From the NCBI RefSeq assembly GCF_018917235.1, contig NZ_JAHLOF010000001.1, forward strand, positions 496,001 to 560,000: DNA of 64,000 nucleotides, in the 5' to 3' direction. The position numbers and the translations under genes are program-made. This stretch comes from Metaclostridioides mangenotii. GTDB taxonomy: Bacteria > Bacillota > Clostridia > Peptostreptococcales > Peptostreptococcaceae. Position 1 is the stretch's first letter. Every line of letters begins with the position of its first letter. A model generated the notes under the pieces. That model was not told the DNA's origin. It did not search any database and saw only the letters and a list, made by a program, of their open reading frames with translations. Shown piece after piece: positions 1 through 8,917 of the stretch.

Positions 1-41
1 CCCCTTGTCCTTTATATATTTTTATGCTTTTGGACAGGGGG
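1..41 (-). terminator. Probable terminator after the nudix gene
   Basis: Bases 1-10 and 32-41 form a 10-bp stem (one G-U pair) around a 21-base loop, nine bases past the stop codon of the minus-strand nudix gene. The expected U-tract would lie outside the window, so the call is incomplete. Confidence 0.5.
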
Positions 42-49
42 TTATTCTT

Positions 50-580
50 TTAAATTAAATCTTTTGTCATCAATATTCCTATAGAAGTCTTTGCATCTTC
101 TATATCATTTTTTATTACCATCTCGTATGCATCTTTTATGTCTATTTCCATAACATCTAAAAATTCATCACTCTCAAGTTTAGTTTCCCCAGGAGTTAAA
201 CCTGTAGCTAAAAATATAAATATTTTTTCATTTGAAAATCCAGCTGATGAATAGAATTTATGGATAAGCTTTATATTATCTGCTGTATAACCTGTCTCTT
301 CTTGCAACTCTCTTATTGCGCATTCTTTTGGATTTTCTCCTATTTCCAATTTTCCTGCAGGTATTTCAACAAGAGCCTCTTCAATAGGCTTTCTAAACTG
401 TTTTACTAAAACAATTTTATTATCGTTAGTTATGGCTACTATTCCTACTGCACCACCATGTTCAACTATCTCTCTCTTGCTGTAGCCTTTTTCTGGAATT
501 TCAACAGTATCAACTCTTAGACTAACTATTTTTCCTGTATATATTTTATCACTTTTAATAGTTTTCTCTTCTAATACCAT
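50..580 (-). CDS. nudF: ADP-ribose pyrophosphatase, Nudix family
   Basis: 176-residue cytosolic Nudix hydrolase, probably splitting ADP-ribose into AMP and ribose 5-phosphate. The complete Nudix box lies at residues 76-98: G76, E82, R90-E91, E94-E95 and G97 fit GX5EX7REUXEEXGU. Length and the preceding beta-rich N-terminal region are usual for the NudF/YqkG type. The start has a GGAGG site 6 bases upstream. It overlaps the 3' end of the DUF3866 gene by 26 bases, so the two are probably translationally coupled; it is the last gene of a six-gene minus-strand operon beginning with steA. Family is clear; exact substrate is inferred. Confidence 0.9.
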   Translation of the reverse strand: MVLEEKTIKSDKIYTGKIVSLRVDTVEIPEKGYSKREIVEHGGAVGIVAITNDNKIVLVKQFRKPIEEALVEIPAGKLEIGENPKECAIRELQEETGYTADNIKLIHKFYSSAGFSNEKIFIFLATGLTPGETKLESDEFLDVMEIDIKDAYEMVIKNDIEDAKTSIGILMTKDLI

Positions 581-1649
581 TTTCTACCTCCGTTATATAA
601 TATGCAGCTGTACTCGCTGCCTCAAAGAACTCTCTATCTTCTTCATAACCTCTGCCCATACTTCTAACTTTTAGATTAAAATGTTCTAAATCCTCTTTTG
701 TATTATCATTTTCTATAAAAATTATATTGTGCTTCTTATTTAGACCATTTTTTTCTATTTGCTCTTCAACTTTACAAAGTTTATGTTGATCGTATTTAGT
801 AAGAGGTATATACACCCTTTCATTTACTATTTCTTTAAATACAGTTATGCTGTGATGAGATATTCCATAGTGTCTATCTCTCTTATCTGCAAAACTAATT
901 CTAGGTACTGCCACAGGTACTCCACCAAGCTTATTAACCGCATCTAATATAGGACCTTGTTCAATTCCTGTAAAACCATATTTAGTTCCTGTACCTACTA
1001 TTCCAGGACCCATACTTACAAATACTGCATCAGCATTTAGTATATTCTTCGCAGTAATTAATGCAGTGTATATATTTACGCATTCATAATCTCCACCAAA
1101 TGCATTTCCTATAGTAATCGTACTATCAATTAATCCCTTATTCTTTAAGTTTTCAACGTTTTTGCTTAAATATATCGGTAAAGCTGCCCCATCAGTCATT
1201 ATATAAACTAATCTCTTATTTGGATACTGTCTTTTATACGATGCAACAAAAGGTGTCAACATACTGTGTAGTGTACCAACTACTACAGGCAAGTTATCAA
1301 GACTTTTAAACTCAGAAAATTTGCTATGATACTCGCTTTCTTGTTCTTCAACTGCATCTACTTTAACTTGAAAAGGGGTATATCTAAGTTTCATGATATG
1401 TCCACCTTCTGTAAGCTTTGATTCTAAATTGTTTAGATTTGAAATTACAAAATGGTATCCGCCTGTACCTAAGCTTAACTCTACTGCTGTTGTATTTAAA
1501 AGTACTTCATCACCTTCATTTACTTCACCAGTCATCTTTGGATAATTATATGCTCTTTGCTCTTCTCCGTTTACAACTACTATTAAATCATCTAACACTC
1601 CATTTTTGCTGACTATTGATTTTACTTTTCCTAATCTTTTACTTATCAT
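555..1649 (-). CDS. DUF3866 family protein
   Basis: 364 residues matching, by recall, the DUF3866 proteins found between division/envelope genes and spo0A in clostridia. The N-terminal 80 residues look like a small beta domain with a glycine-rich turn (SLGTGGYHF); the middle contains TLHSML and a glycine-rich MGPGIVGTGTKYGF stretch that resembles a nucleotide- or phosphate-binding loop. No signal peptide or membrane segment. Its function is not known to me. It starts with ATG behind GGAAGG, 3 bases after the MraY-like gene, and its end overlaps the nudix gene. Confidence 0.75.
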   Translation of the reverse strand: MISKRLGKVKSIVSKNGVLDDLIVVVNGEEQRAYNYPKMTGEVNEGDEVLLNTTAVELSLGTGGYHFVISNLNNLESKLTEGGHIMKLRYTPFQVKVDAVEEQESEYHSKFSEFKSLDNLPVVVGTLHSMLTPFVASYKRQYPNKRLVYIMTDGAALPIYLSKNVENLKNKGLIDSTITIGNAFGGDYECVNIYTALITAKNILNADAVFVSMGPGIVGTGTKYGFTGIEQGPILDAVNKLGGVPVAVPRISFADKRDRHYGISHHSITVFKEIVNERVYIPLTKYDQHKLCKVEEQIEKNGLNKKHNIIFIENDNTKEDLEHFNLKVRSMGRGYEEDREFFEAASTAAYYITEVENGIRRENY

Positions 1650-1652
1650 AAG

Positions 1653-2489
1653 CTACCTTCCCAATCTATCTAAGAAATTTAGTACTTTTACATTCTCAAT
1701 AATTTTAGTTAATGAATATTTTTCTGTAAGTATATGAATTAATATTAGAAATATTAACCAACCAACTCTAATATTAAAAGAGTATCCAAATACTATCATA
1801 AGACCAATAGACATCCCCAGAACGTTAGAACCTGTATCACCCATCATAGCCTTTGCCTTAAGATCATGATTGAAATAAGCTAGAACATTAGGCACTATTA
1901 GAAGAGGTAACACTTGTACAAATCCAGCTACGGTTAAAAATACTACAACCATTATGAATAAATAAACTTTTATTGCTCTACCTGGTCTTAAATCCAATAA
2001 ATTCATCAAATTAGTAGAAAGTGCAATAACCAATGTGTTAACTACTATTTCTAAAATGTCTTTTGTTACTGCTACAGATACTAAAAGACCAACTATTCCA
2101 CCAAATAGTGCTTTAAATCCACCGGTAGTGAGATTTCCATTAAACAAGCTTTTAAAGTGTCCTTTAAGTCCACTTACATTTCTATTCCCAATAATATCAT
2201 CGAGAACGCCAGCAAAAAACATAGAGACAAGTGCAAAATCAAACATAAAAATATATAACAAACTTTCATAGTTAATCGTCAAAAAGGCTAGAATAATACT
2301 ATTTATAACCATCATAGGCAAGAATACAATACCCATACTTACTGGTATCATTTCTTTATTGTAATTTGGTCTTATTATATCACCTGAAATCATCATGTTT
2401 CTAAATAAAGGTATACATAAATAAGTCCCAAATAATCCTGTTATAAGCAGTATTATATATATTAAATAAGTATCTAGAACTAACATCAT
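1653..2489 (-). CDS. MraY/WecA-like glycosyltransferase family 4 membrane protein
   Basis: 278 residues with about eight to nine hydrophobic segments. It carries degenerate versions of MraY/WecA superfamily landmarks: a DD pair in GVLDDIIGNR (about residues 94-103), NLMNLLDLRPGRAIK in place of the usual NxxNxxDGxDGL loop, and a well-preserved MMGDTGSN (about residue 215). These enzymes transfer a sugar phosphate from a UDP-sugar to undecaprenyl phosphate on the cytoplasmic face. At 278 residues it is shorter than MraY (about 320), so the real substrate is uncertain. The start (ATGATG) sits inside the SD-stop junction with the GT2 gene upstream (GGAGGTAGT), suggesting coupling. Confidence 0.75.
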   Translation of the reverse strand: MMLVLDTYLIYIILLITGLFGTYLCIPLFRNMMISGDIIRPNYNKEMIPVSMGIVFLPMMVINSIILAFLTINYESLLYIFMFDFALVSMFFAGVLDDIIGNRNVSGLKGHFKSLFNGNLTTGGFKALFGGIVGLLVSVAVTKDILEIVVNTLVIALSTNLMNLLDLRPGRAIKVYLFIMVVVFLTVAGFVQVLPLLIVPNVLAYFNHDLKAKAMMGDTGSNVLGMSIGLMIVFGYSFNIRVGWLIFLILIHILTEKYSLTKIIENVKVLNFLDRLGR

Positions 2490-2490
2490 A

Positions 2491-3183
2491 CTACCTCCAC
2501 TCTTTCTTCTTCTGGTTTACAATTTTTTTAATATGGTAGTATTGTTTACCTCTATGAATAAATCCTTTTAAACTTCTTCCTGTTTCATTGTGCGTCATAT
2601 TTACAAGTATCTCTTTTATCTTAAATCCATATTTAAGAATATCTATAGTCATCCCCACTTCAACACCATATCCATATGGCATCTCATCAAATTTTTCCAA
2701 GACTTCTCTTTTAAAAACCCTCTGTCCAGAAATTGAAGATGTTAAATCCTCGCCAGTCATTTCAAGGACTGAGTTTCTAGCTAAACCTTTAACTAGCCCG
2801 AAACCACCTTTTTTCTTTGCCGATGGAAATCTTGCTATAGTTACATCAACTTCATTATTTTTTACTGGCTGTATTAATTTTTCAACTTCAGAGGAACAAA
2901 CGCCTAAATCTCCGTCTAAAAATCCAATTATATCTGCATTTTCCAATGCTATTTTTAAACCATAATTTAGAGCATATCCTTTTCCTCTATTTTTATCTAA
3001 CTTATGAAATTTGACTTTATCTAATGAATACTCACTAACTATTTTAGCTGTATTGTCTCTAGATCCATCATCAATAACCACAATTTCGGATATATCATTT
3101 ATATCTTTTATTCCATCTAATGTATCTTTTATAAATTTTTCTTCATTGTAAACTGGTATTATTATACTAATATACTGGTTCAT
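2491..3183 (-). CDS. Glycosyltransferase family 2
   Basis: 230-residue GT-A fold enzyme resembling dolichyl/undecaprenyl-phosphate sugar transferases. Signature segments: IIIPVYNEE near the N-terminus, VVIDDGSRDNT (about residues 35-45) and DGDLG (about residue 93) for nucleotide-sugar and metal binding. There is no C-terminal membrane pair, so it is likely a soluble or peripheral enzyme. I chose the ATG of MNQY because AAGGAG lies 8 bases upstream; a GTG three codons earlier would overlap that site. Being between the steB-like and MraY-like genes suggests building a lipid-linked glycan; the acceptor is unknown. Confidence 0.8.
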   Translation of the reverse strand: MNQYISIIIPVYNEEKFIKDTLDGIKDINDISEIVVIDDGSRDNTAKIVSEYSLDKVKFHKLDKNRGKGYALNYGLKIALENADIIGFLDGDLGVCSSEVEKLIQPVKNNEVDVTIARFPSAKKKGGFGLVKGLARNSVLEMTGEDLTSSISGQRVFKREVLEKFDEMPYGYGVEVGMTIDILKYGFKIKEILVNMTHNETGRSLKGFIHRGKQYYHIKKIVNQKKKEWR

Positions 3184-3205
3184 TTCATTCACTCCTTAAA
3201 TCTCC

Positions 3206-4081
3206 TTATTCCTCTATTGGAATTAAACTATCTGCAGTTTTTGAAGAACCGAAGTTACCTATTTTATTTCCTTGTTTTAAAAGTATTGATAGTGATATAC
3301 TTCCACTCTCTTCATTTATGTTATCTATAGTAGCAACTTTATTTTTAGAGTATAAATCTACATAAGAAGTTGTTACATCTGAATTCTGAACTTCTACCAT
3401 GTATTTATTTTGTGCTTTTAAAGAATCTACTAAATATTTATCTAACTTTTCAAAATCCTTTTCTGGATTTTTAGAATCATCTCCAGCAGAAAGAATTACA
3501 GAATCATAAGATAAATATGAACTTCCTAAATAGTTAAGCTTAATTAGATCTAATTCTTGTAAATACTCGAGTTTTGAGCTAGCATCTTCTGTACTTAGCG
3601 TCTCTATTATATAATTTACTGCGCCTTCTGTATCACTTAAATCTACCCCAACCTTCTGAGATACCTCTTTTAACTTTGCCGTCTGTTTTATAGAATCTTT
3701 AATCACAATATTAAATGCTATCTTAGCTCCAGTTTTATCAAGAGTTGTAGTTATACCTTCACTATTATCAAAGTTTTCATTTAAAGTTATTATACCTACA
3801 GTTTTACCAGTTAGTGTAGAATCTATTAGTTTATCTACATTTTTATTGATATATGCAACTGCTTTGTCATATTTCGAATTTGATTTGCTTAAATCATTTT
3901 TTAAGGAATCATTTGTATCTTTTAATATTTCAAATTTTTCGTCTAAATCGTTTATCATGTTTGCTTGTTGCTCACTTAACTGTTCGTTGTTGTTTAAGTT
4001 GAACCCTACTAGTATACCTATCCCTAAAGCTATAAATATAGCACCAATGGTAACAATGTAGTACTTCATATTAATATGCAT
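3206..4081 (-). CDS. MctB/SteB-like (copper transporter family) protein
   Basis: 291 residues: a short N-terminal cytoplasmic stretch, one membrane segment at about residues 7-27 (IGAIFIALGIGILVGF), a coiled coil at about 32-75 and an extracytoplasmic alpha/beta domain. This is the layout of the MctB (DUF3186) family, usually labelled copper transporter. In Corynebacterium the same family member SteB works with SteA at the division septum. Here it directly follows steA (16 bases apart), so I infer a septum or envelope role rather than copper transport. Start supported by GAGGAGG. Confidence 0.75.
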   Translation of the reverse strand: MHINMKYYIVTIGAIFIALGIGILVGFNLNNNEQLSEQQANMINDLDEKFEILKDTNDSLKNDLSKSNSKYDKAVAYINKNVDKLIDSTLTGKTVGIITLNENFDNSEGITTTLDKTGAKIAFNIVIKDSIKQTAKLKEVSQKVGVDLSDTEGAVNYIIETLSTEDASSKLEYLQELDLIKLNYLGSSYLSYDSVILSAGDDSKNPEKDFEKLDKYLVDSLKAQNKYMVEVQNSDVTTSYVDLYSKNKVATIDNINEESGSISLSILLKQGNKIGNFGSSKTADSLIPIEE

Positions 4082-4097
4082 TGTAATCCTCCTCTAT

Positions 4098-5219
4098 CTA
4101 CATCTGTAAAAGTAGCTTAAACTTTAACTGCATAAGTTGCATAAAATGTTGAACCCCTGGTGATAAATATGCAAGTATAAGTACTGGGAATAAAGCTGTT
4201 GCAAGTAATGCTATTACATACTTAAATTTCAGCTTACTTCTATAAAGTAAGTTTACACCCTTTGCATCTATCAACTTTGATCCAATTTTTAGTCTTACTA
4301 AAAATGTACTTGCCATACCTTTTCGTCCCTTTTCTAGGAAATCTATCATATTTGAGTGAGTTCCTACTGCTACTATCAGTTCTGCTTTGTATTCATATGC
4401 TATAAGCATGGCAATATCTTCACTTGTGCCTGGCGCTGGAAAAACAATTGCATCTAATCCTAAATTTTCAACCCTCTCAAGTCCAGGCGCTCTTCCATCA
4501 GTATAAGCATGCACCACTATTTCTTTAGCCTTTTTAAGGGCATCATCACTCACACTATCCATATCCCCTACTATTACATCAGGAGTATATCCAAATTCAA
4601 TAAGTGCATCTGCTCCACCATCAACTCCAACCAGTACAGGTTTGACCTCTTCTATGTAGGATATCATAGTGCTTAAATCTTCTTTATAATCTTGACCTCT
4701 AACTACTATTAACACATGTTTATTTGCATAATCTGTGTTAACTGGAGGTATTTCAACTTCACCTAGAATAAAACCTTTTTCCTTTTTCGCATAATCAATA
4801 GTATTATCAATGAATCTGTCTAATTCAAAAGATAAATTTTCGTAGGCCTTTTTAATTTTCTCTCTGACAAGTTTTAAATCTAAAACTTCTCCTTCACCTA
4901 ATAATTCACCTTCTCGGTATATCTTCCCATCTATAACTTCGATAACTTGATCTTCTTTTAATTCATTAAATAATTCTTCACCAATATTATCTATAATTAA
5001 TATATTGTTCTCAGTTAGTATCCCAGGTCCTTTGTTTGGATATCTACCGCTTATAGAAGGAGCCGCATTTACAACAAGCTTAATTTTAGCTTCTACCAGA
5101 GAATTCGCAGCGACTTCGTCAATATCAATGTGATTGATTACTGCAATATCTCCGCTGACAAGTCTCTTAGCAAGCTTTTTTGTCTTCCTATCCACTTTTA
5201 TTGGAGCTTCGACTCTCAT
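4098..5219 (-). CDS. steA: SteA-like cytokinetic protein with thiamine-pyrophosphokinase-like fold
   Basis: 373 residues. The N-terminal half (DIAVINHIDIDEVAANSLVEAK onward) matches the SteA family; the middle carries a thiamine pyrophosphokinase-like core with VGVDGGADALIEFGYTPDVIVGDMDS; a C-terminal hydrophobic segment at about residues 335-352 would anchor it with a short tail. SteA has been linked to septal peptidoglycan hydrolase control in Corynebacterium; the role in clostridia is inference. First gene of its operon, good SD GGAGG. A TATAAT at about 5262-5267 (minus strand) could be its -10, with a poor -35. Confidence 0.8.
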   Translation of the reverse strand: MRVEAPIKVDRKTKKLAKRLVSGDIAVINHIDIDEVAANSLVEAKIKLVVNAAPSISGRYPNKGPGILTENNILIIDNIGEELFNELKEDQVIEVIDGKIYREGELLGEGEVLDLKLVREKIKKAYENLSFELDRFIDNTIDYAKKEKGFILGEVEIPPVNTDYANKHVLIVVRGQDYKEDLSTMISYIEEVKPVLVGVDGGADALIEFGYTPDVIVGDMDSVSDDALKKAKEIVVHAYTDGRAPGLERVENLGLDAIVFPAPGTSEDIAMLIAYEYKAELIVAVGTHSNMIDFLEKGRKGMASTFLVRLKIGSKLIDAKGVNLLYRSKLKFKYVIALLATALFPVLILAYLSPGVQHFMQLMQLKFKLLLQM

Positions 5220-5418
5220 TTTTAAACCTCCGCCATCAATTTTATAAAATCACATTATATTATAGCATTAGTTAACAATAAAATAAATGTTTTAAGTATA
5301 TTCGAGCGTCATGTATACATTTTTTGTATTTTTATGGTTTATTATCTTTTTCATATTGTCTAAATTTATTTATTTTTTTAGTTTTTATAATGAATTAAAA
5401 TTATTTTCTATAAAAAAT

Positions 5419-5442
5419 AAAGTCCTCTAAAAAGAGGACTTT
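5419..5442 (-). terminator. Intrinsic terminator downstream of spo0A
   Basis: Perfect 10-bp stem AAAGTCCTCT / AGAGGACTTT with an AAAA/TTTT loop, followed on the minus strand by a T-rich run. It lies 14 bases past the spo0A stop codon and separates spo0A from the steA operon. Confidence 0.9.
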
Positions 5443-5455
5443 GCTATTAACCTAA

Positions 5456-6262
5456 TTATTTAACCATACTATGCTCTAATCTAAGTTTATCTGAAATCAT
5501 TGCAATAAACTCTGAGTTTGTTGGTTTTCCTTTAGTATTATGAACTGTGTATCCAAACAATTGATTTATAGTATCAACTTTACCTCTACTCCATGCAACT
5601 TCTATTGCATGTCTTATAGCTCTTTCAACTCTACTAGGAGTAGTATTAAATTTCTTTGCAATACTTGGGTATAATTCCTTAGTTACAGCTCCTAAAAGCT
5701 CAACATTTTCTATAACCATCTTGATGGCTTCTCTTAAATATAAATAACCTTTGATATGAGCTGGAACTCCTATTTCGTGTATTATATTTGTTATTTCAGT
5801 TTCTATATTTCCAACGTTTTTAACAAAATCACTTCTTGTCATCTGAGTATCATAATTTTGTTTTGGTTCAATTTTTACTGCCTTGTTTGACACTAATTCT
5901 CTGATTCTATTTATAAATACAACAAAATCAAAAGGTTTCACAATGTAGTAATCTGCTCCTAAGCTTATAGCATTTTGAGTTATCTTGTCTTGACCTACTG
6001 CAGATAAAACTATGATTTTAGGAAATTTTGCAATCTCCATGCTATTAAGCTTTTCGATTACACCTAATCCGTCCAAATGTGGCATAATGATGTCTAATAC
6101 CAATAAATCAGGTTGAGTCTTTTTAACTAATTCTAATGCTTCAATCCCGTCCTTTGCGATACCTAAGACTTCTATATCATCCTCATTTGATAAATACTCG
6201 TTTAAAACTTGACAAAAATCCTTATTGTCATCTGCTAAAACTATCTTGATTTTTTCGTTCAC
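5456..6262 (-). CDS. spo0A: Sporulation master response regulator Spo0A
   Basis: 268-residue DNA-binding response regulator that, when phosphorylated, commits the cell to sporulation. Receiver domain at about residues 1-125 with acidic ADD near the N-terminus, phospho-acceptor Asp in [13 protein letters not shown], and the KPFD lysine. The C-terminal Spo0A effector domain (about 150-268) has the recognition-helix region [22 protein letters not shown] start it at GTG 6262: GGGGGGA lies 6 bases upstream, whereas in-frame codons further upstream lack a site. Promoter and terminator are both visible. Next to spoIVB, as in Bacillus and other clostridia. Confidence 0.97.
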   Translation of the reverse strand: MNEKIKIVLADDNKDFCQVLNEYLSNEDDIEVLGIAKDGIEALELVKKTQPDLLVLDIIMPHLDGLGVIEKLNSMEIAKFPKIIVLSAVGQDKITQNAISLGADYYIVKPFDFVVFINRIRELVSNKAVKIEPKQNYDTQMTRSDFVKNVGNIETEITNIIHEIGVPAHIKGYLYLREAIKMVIENVELLGAVTKELYPSIAKKFNTTPSRVERAIRHAIEVAWSRGKVDTINQLFGYTVHNTKGKPTNSEFIAMISDKLRLEHSMVK

Positions 6263-6350
6263 TAAAAATCCCCCCATCAAAAACATTTTCTTATACAGAA
6301 AAATCAAACTTCTTACACTAAATTGTTATATAATCTTTACACTAGTATCC

Positions 6351-6380
6351 TTATTCGACAGGCTCAAATTATATTCCTTC
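6351..6380 (-). promoter_or_regulatory. Sigma-H promoter and 0A box of spo0A
   Basis: On the minus strand GAAGGAATA (6372-6380) fits the sigma-H -35 consensus RNAGGAWWW at every defined position and GTCGAATAA (6351-6359) fits the -10 RNNGAATWW, with a 12-base spacer. The 0A box TGTCGAA (6354-6360) overlaps the -10, implying Spo0A feedback on its own gene. The leader to the GTG start would be about 80 bases. Confidence 0.8.
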
Positions 6381-6408
6381 AAACAAATAAAAAAATTTAT
6401 TAAATTAT

Positions 6409-7521
6409 CTATAATTTTATCATTTCGTTTATCAAAATGCCATATCCTTTTTTAGGATCTTCTTTAGATACGTGTGTAACGGCTCCAATTATTTTGTTAT
6501 TTTGTATTATTGGAGCACCACTCATGCCTTGTACAATTCCTCCAGTGTAATCAATTAAATTTTTATCTACTACTGTTAATACTATCTCTTTATGATTTCC
6601 ACGGGAAGTCATAATATCCTCTATTTTTATTTCAAAAGATGTTATATTTTTATTTTTATCTTCAAATAGTATATAAGCTTTACCTTTTTTTACGTCATTT
6701 ACATCTCCAACCTCCATAAGCTGCATTTCTTTATCCCCTAGTTTCAAATCATTACCTTTTCCACCTATAAATTTTCCGCTTATACCAATATCAGTGTTAT
6801 TTGAAAATTTTCCAACAATATTGGAGTTTTCATAGTCTCCTTTGATGTAACCCACCTTATCTTTTGTAGATTTTATAAGTTCTAACTTTTCTGGCCTATA
6901 AATCCTTCCATCTCTTATTTTCAATAATTCATTAGTATCCGTATCTTTTATAGCGTGACCAATTGCTCCAATTCTATTGTTTTCTGGATCGTAAAATGTC
7001 ATAGTGCCTACACCAGAAATTTTATCTCTTACCCATAGTCCTAATTTGAAATGACCTTCTGATTTTTTTAGTTTAATTTCTTCTGTTCTATAAATATTAT
7101 TTCTTTCAAATTTAATCTCGATTTTATCTATTTGCTTATCTAAGCTATTTAAAATGTTTAATACATCTTGACTATCTTTTATCTTCTGTTTTTCTATTTC
7201 AATAATATTGTCTCCAATTTTTAGACCACCAACATATTCCACATTTTCTTCTTCAAATCCTATAATTAAAACTCCATCAGTATCTGCTTTTATCCCTATG
7301 ATATTTCCAAGTGGATACACAAACTTTTTATTCCTATCTTTAAAGCTTGTCACCTCAGTATCACTTATTTTATTCTCAATTAAATTTAATGAATGATTAA
7401 ATAAATCTTTTTTATAAGAATAAGTTAATCCCAATACTACAATGCAAGACAATGTGATAATTTTTATTTTAAATCCTCTAACATTTTTTAAAAGTTTTAC
7501 TTTAAAGTTACTTTTCTTCAT
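6409..7521 (-). CDS. spoIVB: SpoIVB serine peptidase (S55)
   Basis: 370 residues. SpoIVB is secreted from the forespore into the intermembrane space and in Bacillus triggers pro-sigma-K processing. Visible parts: N-terminal membrane anchor at about 20-36, PDZ domain at about 85-150, then the S55 peptidase domain with His189 (RIGAIGHAI), Asp319 and Ser334 (GMSGAPI), spaced like the Bacillus catalytic residues. Start has AGGGAG 8 bases upstream. Adjacent to spo0A but separated by the spo0A promoter. Confidence 0.95.
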   Translation of the reverse strand: MKKSNFKVKLLKNVRGFKIKIITLSCIVVLGLTYSYKKDLFNHSLNLIENKISDTEVTSFKDRNKKFVYPLGNIIGIKADTDGVLIIGFEEENVEYVGGLKIGDNIIEIEKQKIKDSQDVLNILNSLDKQIDKIEIKFERNNIYRTEEIKLKKSEGHFKLGLWVRDKISGVGTMTFYDPENNRIGAIGHAIKDTDTNELLKIRDGRIYRPEKLELIKSTKDKVGYIKGDYENSNIVGKFSNNTDIGISGKFIGGKGNDLKLGDKEMQLMEVGDVNDVKKGKAYILFEDKNKNITSFEIKIEDIMTSRGNHKEIVLTVVDKNLIDYTGGIVQGMSGAPIIQNNKIIGAVTHVSKEDPKKGYGILINEMIKL

Positions 7522-7721
7522 AGTTTATCACTCCCTAAGTTGTATACAATTATAATTCCAATTGGTAAGTTTTATTATTCAGTAAAAGATTTTATTTAAA
7601 CGTATATTTTTGTATACTTATGCTCTTTTATTTAATTTTTTTAATGATTATCTGTAAAATTCATAAAGCATTGCTATAATAACTATAATTATTTATTTTT
7701 TATTTGAAAGGCGGTCATATT

Positions 7722-8159
7722 GTGATTTTAAGTATAAAAGATGCAAATATCGGTAATTGGAGAGATTTAATAAACTTATCAGTAAAAAAAAATCAGGCTA
7801 AATTTATTGAAAGCAATCTTCTATCTATAGCGGAATCTAAATTTGAAACATCTTGGAAGCCCGTTGGAATTTACAACGAAAGTACTCTAATAGGATTTGC
7901 AATGTATGGAAAACTCAAGGACAACAGAGTGTGGTTAGATAGATTCATGATTGACTACAGATATCAGTGTCGAGGCTATGGAAAGAAATCTTTGGATTTT
8001 TTGATAAATCATTTATTTAATTTTTATACTTGCAATGAAATTTATTTAAGCATATACGAAGATAACATTTCTGCGATTGATTTATATATCTCTGTTGGGT
8101 TTGAGTTTAATGGTGAACTAGATGATAACGGTGAAAAAGTAATGGTTTTAGTACTGTAA
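7722..8159 (+). CDS. GNAT family N-acetyltransferase
   Basis: 145-residue GNAT domain protein. The acetyl-CoA-binding motif A is RYQCRGYGKKSLDFL (about residues 80-95), followed by the usual NISAIDLYISVGFEF helix and strand. Length is a bare GNAT domain; SpeG/PaiA-like small-molecule acetylation is possible but the substrate cannot be read from sequence. I chose GTG 7722 because GAAAGGCGG lies 7 bases upstream; a TTG six codons earlier lies inside that site. It is the only plus-strand pair with the next gene in this part of the window. Confidence 0.8.
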   Translation: MILSIKDANIGNWRDLINLSVKKNQAKFIESNLLSIAESKFETSWKPVGIYNESTLIGFAMYGKLKDNRVWLDRFMIDYRYQCRGYGKKSLDFLINHLFNFYTCNEIYLSIYEDNISAIDLYISVGFEFNGELDDNGEKVMVLVL

Positions 8160-8220
8160 CTTTAGTTGTTATTTACCTAATGATGTAAAACATTTATAAT
8201 AAATATGTCAGGAGGAAATT

Positions 8221-8775
8221 ATGAAAAGAAAGAGAAATTTAAAACAAGAATTATGGTATCTTTGTTACATGGAGTTTATAAATGCTATATTATTTATCTG
8301 TGTATATTTTGCTAATATAAATAATCTAAATATAGATTTCCATCCTATAACACTTTATCCTGTAACATTACTTAGTCTAATCCTCCTAGAGGGTTCGGTT
8401 TATTGGTTTGTTTGTTTAAAAAGAGTTCAAAAAAGAGATAGGACTTTGTACAAAAATATTGTAGCTCCAATTTTTATTTTTTTAAATAAATTAAACTTAA
8501 TACTTTTTTCTATATACATACCAATATATATTGCAAATATAGGTAAAAGTGGTTTAGTAGGAAAAATAGTAGGAATAACTATTTATTTATTTGCGCTTAT
8601 TGAACTAATTAACTACTTCTACTATAGACTTTCTTATTACACGAAAGGTGGATTCGGTTTGAAAGTTGTTGAACCATTGGTTAATCTGTTCACTAAAAAT
8701 GCATCTAAATCACAAATTAGCAAAGAAATATCTAATTATAAAACTCAAAGAACTAATAATAATAAATCTGAATAA
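8221..8775 (+). CDS. Small multi-pass membrane protein, function unknown
   Basis: 184 residues with a strongly basic N-terminus (MKRKRN), four hydrophobic segments (about 17-35, 45-68, 80-108, 117-137) and a polar basic C-terminal tail rich in Lys, Ser and Asn. I do not recognise the family. AGGAGG stands 6 bases before the ATG. It lies 61 bases after the GNAT gene on the same strand, so co-transcription is likely. Part of an insert between spoIVB and recN, genes that are neighbours in Bacillus. Confidence 0.65.
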   Translation: MKRKRNLKQELWYLCYMEFINAILFICVYFANINNLNIDFHPITLYPVTLLSLILLEGSVYWFVCLKRVQKRDRTLYKNIVAPIFIFLNKLNLILFSIYIPIYIANIGKSGLVGKIVGITIYLFALIELINYFYYRLSYYTKGGFGLKVVEPLVNLFTKNASKSQISKEISNYKTQRTNNNKSE

Positions 8776-8864
8776 GTAGATCTTAGTAAATCTTTATAAA
8801 CTCTATTTTTATTGAAATCATTTTCTAATATTAAGTGTTTTTAATTATAATTTGTTGTATAAAA

Positions 8865-8902
8865 AAAGTAACACGCAAACATAAATGTTTGCGCGTTACT
8901 TT
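8865..8902 (-). terminator. Bidirectional intrinsic terminator
   Basis: AAAGTAAC-CGCAAACA pairs with TGTTTGCG-GTTACTTT with one mismatch, loop TAAA. Runs of A on the left and T on the right give a U-tract in both directions, so it can end both the plus-strand membrane gene and the minus-strand glutathione peroxidase. Confidence 0.85.
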
Positions 8903-8917
8903 TAGCTATTAACAATT

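Noticed and set aside
5456..6307. Spo0A starting at the far-upstream in-frame codon (283 residues)
   Set aside because: The GTG at 6262 has a strong GGGGGGA site 6 bases away and gives the usual Spo0A N-terminus.
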